DNA of 44,944 bases from Pseudomonadota bacterium (GCA_019351955.1 JABBOE010000013.1:1-44944); one strand, 5' to 3'. Shown: positions 24,181-33,032, counted from the stretch's first letter. Notes: a model not told the origin generated them from the letters alone. Numbers and translations: made by a program.

Positions 24181-24391
24181 CCAGCATCTGGATCTGCTGC
24201 TCCACCGCTTGGAGCTTCTCGCGGCAATAACGCAACAGGCCGGCTCCGCGCTGGTACGACTTCAGTGTGTCATCAAGGCTCATCTGACCGGATTCGAGTT
24301 GCTGCACAAGTTGCTCCAGCTCCGCCGTGGCGTCCTCGTAACTGGCGGGCTGTGCATCGACCAGGGTCTGTTTGCGCGTAGTTGCATTCAT
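24131..24391 (-). CDS. xseB: Exodeoxyribonuclease VII small subunit
   Basis: [52 protein letters not shown]. Confidence 0.94.
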   Translation of the reverse strand: MNATTRKQTLVDAQPASYEDATAELEQLVQQLESGQMSLDDTLKSYQRGAGLLRYCREKLQAVEQQIQMLDGTELKPYANDRASGN

Positions 24392-24589
24392 GGCTGTAGC
24401 GGGAATGCCGCCGTGAACCGAATCAACGGATGCGGCAGGGCTGGCTCAATCAAGGGAAAAGGTGATACGGCATTTTATCGGCTGGGGCGCAAGCCATACT
24501 GGCAGGCATAGCCAACCTCGGAATAGCCGGGGCGGTCTACAATTGACTTGCGTTATTTATTTGATTTTTCAGGAGATTTGAAGCCCATC

Positions 24590-25699
24590 ATGTCGGATTT
24601 GAGCGTGCATCTGGCCCCGAGCAAAACCCAACTGCCGGTCACGGCATATTTTGACGCCGAGCTTTATGCGAAGGAGAAACAGCTCATCTTCGATGGCGGG
24701 CCACGCTATCTCGGGCATGAACTCGCCGTGCCGAACGCCGGTGATTACTATGCGCTGCCCCACGAAGGCGACGGTCGCGTGCTACTGCGCAATGCCGCAG
24801 GGTCGGTTGATCTGCTCTCCAACGTGTGCCGTCACCGCCAAGCCGTCATGCTCAAGGGACTCGGTCAGACCGGCCGCAATATTGTTTGCCCTTTGCATCG
24901 CTGGACCTACAAGTTCGATGGCGAATTGATTGGCGCGCCCCATTTCGACGAAGACCCCTGCCTGCATTTACAGCGCTACGCCCAGCCACAAAGTTGGAAC
25001 GGGCTTCTTTTCGAATGCAACGGCTTCGATGTGGCACAAGCATTAGCGGGCTTGCAGGCGGGCGCGTACCTCGACTTCAAGGGTTATGTGCTTGACCACG
25101 TCGAGATGCACCAATGCGACTACAACTGGAAGACATTCATCGAGGTGTATCTGGAGGACTACCACGTCGCCCCCTTCCACCCCGGGTTAGGGCAGTTCGT
25201 GAGCTGCGATGATTTGCGCTGGCAGTTCGGGACTGCTTTCAGCGTGCAGACCGTGGGCATCAACAACGCATTGAGCAAGGCCGGAAGCAAGGTTTACGCG
25301 AAATGGCACGAAGCCGTGCTCAATTTCCGCCAAGGTGTGCCGCCCGAACATGGTGCGATCTGGCTTACCCTGTATCCCAACATCATGGTGGAATGGTACC
25401 CACATGTACTGGTGGTATCGGCCTTGTATCCGCAGGGCCCGCAGAAGACGCTGAATGTGGTTGAGTTCTACTACCCCGAGGAAATCGTCGCCTTCGAGCG
25501 CGCATTCATCGAGGCTGAACGCGCCGCCTACATGGAAACCTGCACGGAAGACGATGAGATCGCGGAACGCATGGATGCTGGACGCCGCGCCTTGATGGAG
25601 CGGGGCGATGATCAAGCCGGCCCCTACCAGACTCCTATGGAAGACGGCATGCGCCATTTCCACGAGTGGTACCGCAACAAGGTGAGCGCGGCTGCATGA
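24590..25699 (+). CDS. Rieske 2Fe-2S aromatic-ring-hydroxylating oxygenase-like alpha subunit
   Basis: Rieske motif CRHRQAVMLKGLGQTGRNIVCPLHRW; catalytic-domain-like YLEDYHVAPFHPGL. Confidence 0.9.
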   Translation: MSDLSVHLAPSKTQLPVTAYFDAELYAKEKQLIFDGGPRYLGHELAVPNAGDYYALPHEGDGRVLLRNAAGSVDLLSNVCRHRQAVMLKGLGQTGRNIVCPLHRWTYKFDGELIGAPHFDEDPCLHLQRYAQPQSWNGLLFECNGFDVAQALAGLQAGAYLDFKGYVLDHVEMHQCDYNWKTFIEVYLEDYHVAPFHPGLGQFVSCDDLRWQFGTAFSVQTVGINNALSKAGSKVYAKWHEAVLNFRQGVPPEHGAIWLTLYPNIMVEWYPHVLVVSALYPQGPQKTLNVVEFYYPEEIVAFERAFIEAERAAYMETCTEDDEIAERMDAGRRALMERGDDQAGPYQTPMEDGMRHFHEWYRNKVSAAA

Positions 25700-25736
25700 A
25701 GCCGCTTTGAGGACAAAGGCTGTAAATTTAGCCCCC

Positions 25737-25769
25737 CCCCCGCGACAACGCATGGCGTTGTCGCGGGGG
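25737..25769. repeat. Perfect 15-bp hairpin (CCCCCGCGACAACGC-ATG-GCGTTGTCGCGGGGG) next to a C10 run
   Basis: Direct reading; sits between the Rieske stop and the TnpB remnant. Confidence 0.95.
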
Positions 25770-26256
25770 TTTCGCACTTGACCGACCGGAGCGGGACGGC
25801 ATGACGGCCGTCCAGACTGCCCGTGTTCTCCATGGGCGCGCCTTCGGATCGTTCCAACCCTGGTCGGCCCTTGAACCGCGGGCGCATCGTGCGCTGGCGG
25901 TCGAGCTCTCGGTACGATCCCGCGAGAGCCTCATCCACGCCGCGCTGCGCAATCACGCGGGATGCGTTGGCGTCGGCGCTGACCGGATGCCCGCAGCGCG
26001 GACAGACAGAAGCGGCCTGCGTGGGCTGGTTGTCCGGGGGAAAGTGGCCACACGCCGCACGGTCCTGCGAGCTGTGCTGCGCTGGCACGGTCCGGCTCAG
26101 ATTGCCCGCTCGCAGCGCCTTGTATGTCGAATAGTCTTTCGTCTTGCCCAATGCTGAGCGCAGGATCGCGGCATTGAACTCCGATTTGGCGGATGCGCCG
26201 TTGCGCTGCCAGCGCCCCTGCTCGTCCTGCTTGGGCCTGGCACCGGCAGTACATCA
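25770..26256 (-). pseudogene. IS200/IS605-type TnpB (OrfB) C-terminal remnant
   Basis: Minus-strand translation KSEFNAAILRSALGKTKDYSTYKALRAGNLSRTVPAQHSSQDRAACGHFPPDNQPTQAASVCPRCGHPVSADANASRVIAQRG resembles the TnpB zinc-ribbon plus final RuvC Asp region; N-terminus absent, in-frame stop at 26254-26256, first zinc-ribbon Cys replaced by Arg. Confidence 0.8.
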
Positions 26257-26582
26257 CCCTGGTGAGACCGGCCCGCGCACGGCAGCGTGCATTGGGGGGA
26301 GTTCAGCCAAGGGACATCGGTCTGGCTGCGCCGCGACCCGTCGACAACGCCAGCGCGTGATCCTGAACGGTACTCGCCGGTCGAGCCCAACGGCGACGGT
26401 AAAAGGTTCAGGTTCAGGCCGTGCCGCAGTAGCTCGAAGCCAAACCCGCGAAGGCGACCGAAAGCCGCACCACCCGCAGCGGTTAATGTGCGTCGATAAA
26501 CGAGAGTACGGCCAACACGACGACGCTTTGGCCGTTGGCGTGGCGGCAATAGCGCGTCGGCACGCCAGGCCAAGGCGGTCAT

Positions 26583-26708
26583 ATGCAACGTCGTGCCTTC
26601 ACTTTCAATGACGGCACGGCGATGGAGTTGCTGGTGGAATGTGCGGTCGGAATGGCGACCATCCCAGAGGTTCGCGAGAACCCCCGGTTCGCCCTGAAGG
26701 CAGCGTAA
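26583..26708 (+). CDS. Small ORF of unknown function (41 aa)
   Basis: ATG..TAA: MQRRAFTFNDGTAMELLVECAVGMATIPEVRENPRFALKAA; no identified homology. Confidence 0.3.
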   Translation: MQRRAFTFNDGTAMELLVECAVGMATIPEVRENPRFALKAA

Positions 26709-26899
26709 GCCGTGCACGCGTCATGAACTGGGGATCGCGGACGTTCCCGATCGAGGGATGGGAAGATTTCTGTCCAGAGAGAATTTGGCGCTCCGGCTCA
26801 TAAACAGAGCGCATGAAATCGGCCGAAGCCTGCGGCCGAGCAATCCAAATACCTTTCGCGAAGGCATAATCAAGGACTCCTGACCGGTGTCACCCTTCC

Positions 26900-27769
26900 A
26901 TGACCTACCATCACACTCTGATTTCCGCGTCGCAGCTGCGGGATGTTCTCTCAGAGGCATTTGTCGCCGACTGCAGCCACGAGCTCAGCGACCCTGTTGC
27001 CGGGGCACACGACTACGCCAGTGGCCATATTCCGGGCGCGGTTCACTTTCATCTGGATCGCGATTTGTCGTCTTCGCCCGGCCCGCACAACGGTCGTCAC
27101 CCGCTTCCGGACCGGGACGCCTTCGCTGCTTTGCTGCGTGCACGGGGCCTACGCGACGGCCAACAGGTAATCGCCTACGATCGCGCACAGGGGCCTTACG
27201 CAGCACGCCTGTGGTGGCTGCTCCGCTGGCTGGGCCATGAGCGGGTTGCCGTGCTCGACGGCGGCTGGCAGGCGTGGATCGCAGCAGGCGGAACGTCCCA
27301 AGCCGAAACGCCTGCTCCACGACCCGTTGGAGATTTTCAGGCCCGACCCGCCCTTGTTGGATTCGTTAAGGTGGACGATGTACTGGCCAACCTGCGCCAT
27401 GGCCAGCGTCTGCTCGTGGACGCCCGCTCGCCAGAACGCTATGCCGGCCAAGGCGAGACCCTTGACCCCAGGGCTGGCCATATCCCCGGCGCTGTGTGCC
27501 GCTTTTTCCGCAGCAATTTGCACAGTGACGGACGTTTCAAGCCGGTCGACGCGCTGCGCGCGGAATGGCTGGCTGTGCTGGACAAGCGCAAACCCCATGA
27601 GGTCGTCAACCAGTGCGGGTCGGGCGTATCCGCTTGCCACAACATCCTGGCTCTGGATCACGTCGGGCTGGGAGGCTCGTTGCTCTATCCAGGTTCTTGG
27701 AGCGAATGGTGCGCCGATCCTGAACGCCCCATGGTGAGCGGCACACCAATCAAGGATCCGGCGGCCTAA
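26900..27769 (+). CDS. Two-domain rhodanese / 3-mercaptopyruvate sulfurtransferase-like
   Basis: Two rhodanese modules; active-site loop CGSGVSACHN; GHIPGA in both halves. Confidence 0.93.
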   Translation: MTYHHTLISASQLRDVLSEAFVADCSHELSDPVAGAHDYASGHIPGAVHFHLDRDLSSSPGPHNGRHPLPDRDAFAALLRARGLRDGQQVIAYDRAQGPYAARLWWLLRWLGHERVAVLDGGWQAWIAAGGTSQAETPAPRPVGDFQARPALVGFVKVDDVLANLRHGQRLLVDARSPERYAGQGETLDPRAGHIPGAVCRFFRSNLHSDGRFKPVDALRAEWLAVLDKRKPHEVVNQCGSGVSACHNILALDHVGLGGSLLYPGSWSEWCADPERPMVSGTPIKDPAA

Positions 27770-27893
27770 TCGGGCAATCGGCCCAAACTTAGTCATTTTC
27801 ACGCGCAAACGTTGCATCAGATCAAAGCCTGACGGCGCCGCTAGACGCAAGATATTCTTCCGTCTTGATCTTTCGCCAACTAAGGAGCATGTG

Positions 27894-28328
27894 ATGTACA
27901 GCAAGATTCTGGTTCCCACCGACGGCTCAGCGACAGCAACCAAGGCCATTGCGCCGGCCGTGCAACTCGCCAAGCAATGCGGCGCGGCTGTGGTGGGCGT
28001 GACGGTGACGGATCCTTATCCTTACTCAGGTCTGGCCGAATCCGTGCCGATCACGGCCGACGAATACCGCGCTAGCACCACGAAGGCGGCCGAGGCGGCG
28101 CTTCAACCGTTGGTGGACGCCTGCAAGGCAGCGGGCGTGGGCTGTGAATGCGTTGTGTCCGAGGACATTCATCCCTGGAAGGCTGTCCTTGAGGCGGCTA
28201 ACGAGAAAGGATGCGATTTGGTGGTCATGGCATCGCACGGCAGACGCGGCGTCCAGGCCGTGCTCCTGGGCAGCGAGACACAAAAACTTCTTACTCACTC
28301 CCAATTGCCGGTCCTAGTGGTGCGCTGA
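27894..28328 (+). CDS. Universal stress protein (UspA family), copy 1
   Basis: MYSKILVPTDGSATATKAI ... DLVVMASHGRRGVQAVLLGSETQKLLTHSQLPVLVVR. Confidence 0.95.
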   Translation: MYSKILVPTDGSATATKAIAPAVQLAKQCGAAVVGVTVTDPYPYSGLAESVPITADEYRASTTKAAEAALQPLVDACKAAGVGCECVVSEDIHPWKAVLEAANEKGCDLVVMASHGRRGVQAVLLGSETQKLLTHSQLPVLVVR

Positions 28329-28410
28329 GCATTAGACGCCGCTGCCTTTTCGTCGGCATTGCGTCACTCTGCCATCGTCGCCGGTTTTCCCCTGTTCTTT
28401 GGAGATTTTC

Positions 28411-28845
28411 ATGTTCAAACACATCCTCATTACGACAGACGGCTCGGAGTTCGCTGAGCGAGCAATTCCCATTGCCATTGAACAAGCGAAGGTGAATGGG
28501 GCCAAGGTGACGGCGGTTTCGGTCGTAGATCTCTATCCCTATATCGGCGCCATTGAAGTCATGCCCACCGGCATCGAGGGTTGGCAGGAAGCCATCCGTG
28601 CTCAGGCTGATGCAGCTGTGCAAAAGGTTGCAGATGCGGCCAAAGCCGCCAGCATCGCCTGCAACACTGCCGTGCAGGAAGACACGCTGGCTTGGCGCGG
28701 CCTGCTCGCGGTCGCTGAGCGCGACCACTGCGACCTGATCGTAATGTCCTCCCACGGCCGCGGAGGGTTGACCTCTGCCCTGCTGGGGAGCCAGACCGCG
28801 CGCGTACTCTCACACACCAAAATACCGGTGCTGGTGGTGCGCTGA
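28411..28845 (+). CDS. Universal stress protein (UspA family), copy 2
   Basis: MFKHILITTDGSEFAERAI ... DLIVMSSHGRGGLTSALLGSQTARVLSHTKIPVLVVR. Confidence 0.95.
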   Translation: MFKHILITTDGSEFAERAIPIAIEQAKVNGAKVTAVSVVDLYPYIGAIEVMPTGIEGWQEAIRAQADAAVQKVADAAKAASIACNTAVQEDTLAWRGLLAVAERDHCDLIVMSSHGRGGLTSALLGSQTARVLSHTKIPVLVVR

Positions 28846-29221
28846 CCCGATGCAGGACAAGCCCGGCCGTTCGGGGTGGGGAAGAATGGCGCGGACGGCG
28901 CAGGCATCGTTGAGGGCCTTGCGGTCGGTCTGCTCAATGCTGTCGATTTAACTTGGATTGAAGGCCGGGACACGCCCAGAGCGCCCGCGAAGTCAGTGGT
29001 GCAGCCATGCCGCAGCAGCAGGAACCCACCGAAGCGGCTCACCGCGGCTCGATGCCGGGGTGAGCGTCGTGGGAACCCCCGACCTTTTCCCGCACGCGGT
29101 GGCGAAAATCAAAGGCGGTGAGATCTCACTGTAAGCGCCCATTTCCTCCCCTCCTAGCCATGCGCAGCTCTCGCCGCCTGACTCACGCTACCGAAACTCC
29201 GAGTGCGAGTCGTGTCAGCAG

Positions 29222-29572
29222 GGATTGCAAGAGGCCAGCGGTCAAACGCAGCAGATCTACTGCGATGCCCACGGGCTGAGCGTGAAGACCTTCGCGCGGT
29301 GGCGCGGAGTCTTCAAACACGAAGTGGGGCATGACCGCCAGCAGTCACACGGGAAGGTCGCCAGCACGTCGCTGATGACGGCGGAATTCGTTCCGCTGCA
29401 AATCACTGAACCGCTGACGCACGTCCAACTTGAAAGGACTGCTCGGTTTGGAGCACCCTCGGGGTTTCAGTTGTTTCGGGGTATGCGCGCATTGATTTTG
29501 CAGTCGGCTTTGACGCATCGACCCTTATCGCCGCACTGACTGCGTTGGGCGCGCTGTGCTCGAGGTTCCTGT
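29222..29572 (+). pseudogene. IS66 orf1 (TnpA-like) remnant, frameshifted
   Basis: LQEASGQTQQIYCDAHGLSVKTFARWRGVFKHE in one frame; SVVSGYARIDFAVGFDASTLIAALTAL (IS66 orf1 C-terminus-like) in another frame from about 29464. Confidence 0.75.
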
Positions 29573-29660
29573 CGATGGCGTTTGGCTGGCGCCTGGCGCC
29601 ACCGACATGCGGAAGTCGATTGATGCACTGGCGGTCATGGCTCGCTACGTGATCGGCCAT
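29556..29660 (+). pseudogene. IS66 orf2 (TnpB-like) 5' fragment
   Basis: VPVDGVWLAPGATDMRKSIDALAVMARYVIG matches the IS66 orf2 N-terminal pattern; similarity stops after ~35 aa. Confidence 0.8.
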
Positions 29661-29680
29661 GCGTCGGGCCGGGCGAGGCA

Positions 29681-29725
29681 TGGGAACTGGCGAGCAAATG
29701 ATCAATGCGCCAGTTCCCAGTTTTT
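29681..29725 (+). terminator. Terminator-like inverted repeat overlapping the polA 3' end
   Basis: TGGGAACTGGCG (29681-29692) / CGCCAGTTCCCA (29708-29719), perfect 12 bp, followed by GTTTTT on the plus strand. Confidence 0.65.
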
Positions 29726-32485
29726 GCCCGTGCCGAGTTCTGCCAAGAGATGAACATCAAGTCTGGCCACGCCGGCCATCAACCGAGGAATCTCGGTGCG
29801 CACCCACTCGGTTTCGTCAAGCGGGACTTCAAGCACGAGTTCGTCGTGAACCTGCATCACCATGCGGGTCTGCAATCCTTCGCGCGCCAATGCGCTGTCC
29901 ACCGCAATCATCGCCATCTTGATAAGGTCTGCCGCGGTCCCCTGCATCGGCGCATTGATCGCGGCACGTTCAGCGGCAGCACGCCGAGGCCCATTTGGAG
30001 AGTTGATCTCGGGCAACCAAAGGCGACGCCCAAACACCGTCTCCACAAAGCCCGTGGCCTTGGCTTGAGCACGTGTGCGGTCCATATAGGCCGCAACCCC
30101 GGGGTAGCGCGCGAAGTAGCGGTCGATGTAGAGCTTGGCTGCATCGCGTTCCAACCCCAGATTACGCGCAAGACCGAATGCGCTCATGCCATAGATCAAA
30201 CCGAAGTTGATCACCTTGGCCATCCGGCGCTGGTCAGCATTAACTTCGATGGGCGTAACGCCAAAAATCTCAGAAGCTGTGGCGCGATGAATGTCCTCGC
30301 CGGCTGCGAATGCTGCCAGCAACCCCTTATCCTGTGACAGGTGCGCCATGATGCGCAACTCAATTTGGGAATAATCACTTGATGCAATCAACCAGCCTTC
30401 TGGCGCAATGAAGGCCTCCCGAATACGCCGACCTTCGGTTGTGCGCACCGGAATGTTCTGCAGGTTGGGCTCGTTCGACGCCAACCTGCCGGTCACAGCA
30501 GTGGCTTGCGAATAATTGGTATGCACGCGCCCGGTTTCCTCATTGACCATGAGGGGCAGTTTTTCGGTATACGTGCTCTTGAGCTTGGAAAGACCGCGAT
30601 GGTCAAGGATGACGCGGGGTAGCGGGTAATTTTCAGAAAGCTTTTCTAAGACCTCTTCGTCCGTGGACGGCGTACCCGATGCCGTTTTTTTCTGCACCGG
30701 CAGTTGCAAACGATCAAAAAGAATCTCGCCGATCTGCTTGGGGCTCGCCAAATTGAACGGCCCACTGGCCAGAGTGTAGGCACGCGCCTCAAGATCGTGC
30801 ATTTTGGCAGCCAATTCCGCGCTCTGCACATGCAGCGCCGCAACATCAATTAAGACCCCGGTACGCTCCATGCGCTGCAACACGCGGCTGACCTGGATCT
30901 CCAGTTCGTAGATGCGCGCCAACCCGGTGTCGGCCTCGATACGCGGGAACAAAGTGCGGTGGACCTGCATGCACAGGTCGGCGTCCTCACCGCTGTACCG
31001 GGTGGCAAGGTCAAGCGCGACTTGGTCGAAAGTAATCGCGTTAGCACCCTTGCCGCAGACCTGCTCATAGCTCAAGGTGTCGTTACGCCCGAGGTGCCGC
31101 ACCACCAGGCTGTCCAAGCTGTGCGTCTTGTGCGCCTCAAGCACATAGCTTTGCAGAAGCGTGTCATGGACGTAGCCCCGCACGGTGACGCCAGCATTTT
31201 GCAGCACATGGCGATCGTATTTGCTGTTTTGGCCCAACTTGGGCTTGGTCGCGCTTTCCAGCCAGGGCTTGAGACGCTGGAGGACCGCATCAAGGGGCAA
31301 CTGGGCAGGTGCTCCTGGGTAAGCATGCGCGAGAGGGATGTAGGCAGCGTGCCCTGGTTCGACGCATATCGACAACCCCACCAGCCGCGCGCGCATCGGC
31401 TCGAGCGAGTCTGTCTCCGTGTCCAAAGCCGTGAGCGGGGCGCTGTCAACGCGCGCCAACCATGCATCAAATTGCTCCCATGTACACACCGTCTCATAGC
31501 GCCCGGCGCGTTGGGCAGGTTGGGCGGGCAGATCGGCGGCGCCCTCATGGTTCAGCTCGCGGTCAGCAAGGAGGGAGCCCTGACGCGAGGGTTGTTGCGC
31601 TTGCAATTCGTGCAAGAACTTCTTGAGTCCGTAGCGCTGAAAAAACGGGATGAGCGCGGCCGCATCTTCGGGTTGCGGGCACAGATCGGCATCGAAATCC
31701 TGCACGTAACCATCGAGGCTGCAATCCGTAGCAATCGTGACGAGCTTGCGCGCCGTGGGCAGCCACGCAAGTGCCTCTCGCAGGTATTTCCCTGCCGCAC
31801 CTGGTATTTCCTCGGCATGCGCGACCACGCCCGCCAACGATCCGTATTGACTTAACCACTTCACGGCTGTCTTGGGGCCGACATTGCGGACCCCAGGCAC
31901 GTTGTCCACGCTGTCACCCACCAGTGCAAGGTAGTCGACAATCATCCGCGGCGGGACGCCAAATTTGGTCAGCACGCCCTCCTCGTCTAAAACCTCGTTG
32001 CTCATCGTGTTCACCAGACTGATGTGGTCGTTCACCAACTGTGCAAGATCCTTGTCCCCCGTGGAAATAAGTGTGCGCACACGCCTGGCATGCGCGCGTA
32101 CCGCCAGCGTGCCAATTACGTCGTCAGCCTCGACGTGCGGCACTTCGAGCAGCGGCCACCCCATGAGGCGCACCGCTTCGTGTATCGGTTCGATCTGCTG
32201 CACCAATTCCTCAGGCATCGGCGCGCGCTGGGCCTTGTAATCGGCGTACATGGCGTTGCGAAAGGTGGGACCCTTGGAATCAAAAACGCACCCCGCCAGG
32301 CGATAACCCTTGGTAGGAGGGTACTGTTCGCGCAGGCGCCGCAACATGGCAACCATGCCGTAAAGCGCGCCAATGGGCTCGCCCTGTGGGCCGCGCAGAT
32401 CGGGCATTGCGTGAAAAGCGCGGTAGAGGTAACTGGAGCCGTCGACCAGCAGCAAAGTCGGAGCGTTGTCGGATTGGTGTGTCAT
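29702..32485 (-). CDS. polA: DNA polymerase I
   Basis: 5'-3' exo (LLVDGSSYLYRAFHA), 3'-5' exo (LDTETDSL, NSKYDRHVL), polymerase (SDYSQIELRIMAHLSQD, VHDELVLEVP); 928 codons from ATG at 32485. Confidence 0.97.
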   Translation of the reverse strand: MTHQSDNAPTLLLVDGSSYLYRAFHAMPDLRGPQGEPIGALYGMVAMLRRLREQYPPTKGYRLAGCVFDSKGPTFRNAMYADYKAQRAPMPEELVQQIEPIHEAVRLMGWPLLEVPHVEADDVIGTLAVRAHARRVRTLISTGDKDLAQLVNDHISLVNTMSNEVLDEEGVLTKFGVPPRMIVDYLALVGDSVDNVPGVRNVGPKTAVKWLSQYGSLAGVVAHAEEIPGAAGKYLREALAWLPTARKLVTIATDCSLDGYVQDFDADLCPQPEDAAALIPFFQRYGLKKFLHELQAQQPSRQGSLLADRELNHEGAADLPAQPAQRAGRYETVCTWEQFDAWLARVDSAPLTALDTETDSLEPMRARLVGLSICVEPGHAAYIPLAHAYPGAPAQLPLDAVLQRLKPWLESATKPKLGQNSKYDRHVLQNAGVTVRGYVHDTLLQSYVLEAHKTHSLDSLVVRHLGRNDTLSYEQVCGKGANAITFDQVALDLATRYSGEDADLCMQVHRTLFPRIEADTGLARIYELEIQVSRVLQRMERTGVLIDVAALHVQSAELAAKMHDLEARAYTLASGPFNLASPKQIGEILFDRLQLPVQKKTASGTPSTDEEVLEKLSENYPLPRVILDHRGLSKLKSTYTEKLPLMVNEETGRVHTNYSQATAVTGRLASNEPNLQNIPVRTTEGRRIREAFIAPEGWLIASSDYSQIELRIMAHLSQDKGLLAAFAAGEDIHRATASEIFGVTPIEVNADQRRMAKVINFGLIYGMSAFGLARNLGLERDAAKLYIDRYFARYPGVAAYMDRTRAQAKATGFVETVFGRRLWLPEINSPNGPRRAAAERAAINAPMQGTAADLIKMAMIAVDSALAREGLQTRMVMQVHDELVLEVPLDETEWVRTEIPRLMAGVARLDVHLLAELGTGKNWELAH

Positions 32486-32578
32486 GGCTAGGATTATCAG
32501 CGCATGGCCGGACCTTTGGTACGACCCGTCTGGCCGCGCGCGACAGTGCTGCCTTGGCGCGCCGTTAAAATTGACTCC

Positions 32579-32932
32579 ATGAACTGTGCTCGATCCGTAC
32601 GCCGTGCCGCATGCTTGGTCCTGTCCATCTCTCTTGCATGGAGCGACGCGTGGGCGCAGGTTGGCTCGCCTGTTCGCCCTTCGCCCAAGAGCAGCTTGGC
32701 CGACACCCAGCCCAAATCCAAATATCCCGAACCTGTCGTGCGCAACCAGGTGACGCAGGATCGTGCGATGCGCATCCAAGAGCGGCAGGTCCGTGGCGCG
32801 ACCACCGTGATTCATGTGCAACCGCTTCACGGAGGCGCCGCCTACAACATCGTGCCACCCGATGTTTCGTCTAGCACAGACCCAGCAAACATGCAGGGCC
32901 GCGCGCAGTGGACTATCGGCACGTTCAAATGA
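32579..32932 (+). CDS. DUF2782-like hypothetical protein with signal peptide
   Basis: MNCARSVRRAACLVLSISLAWSDAWAQ... VRGATTVIHVQPLHGGAAYNIVP; position beside polA. Confidence 0.65.
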   Translation: MNCARSVRRAACLVLSISLAWSDAWAQVGSPVRPSPKSSLADTQPKSKYPEPVVRNQVTQDRAMRIQERQVRGATTVIHVQPLHGGAAYNIVPPDVSSSTDPANMQGRAQWTIGTFK

Positions 32933-33032
32933 TCTTGGCCCGCCCGCAGGGCCGCCTCCCACGTCAAACCCACACGCCAGTACACTGCGCGGCCTGCGCG
33001 CCACGCGCGTTGCGCCTGTCCTGACTTCGTCC

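Larger units (their letters stand above)
29131..29695 (+). mobile_element. Truncated IS66-family element (left end, orf1 with frameshift, 5' part of orf2)
   Basis: GTAAGCGC at 29131 resembles an IS66 terminal IR start; IS66 orf1-like and orf2-like translations follow; right end missing at polA. Confidence 0.75.

Noticed and set aside
28846-29130. Possible decayed gene between uspA copy 2 and the IS66 left end (ORF 28876-29121 and the minus-strand ORF ending in the same area)
   Set aside because: No frame gave a recognisable family; too weak to call.
30959-31855. 298-aa plus-strand ORF antisense to polA
   Set aside because: Antisense shadow of a well-supported DNA polymerase I gene.
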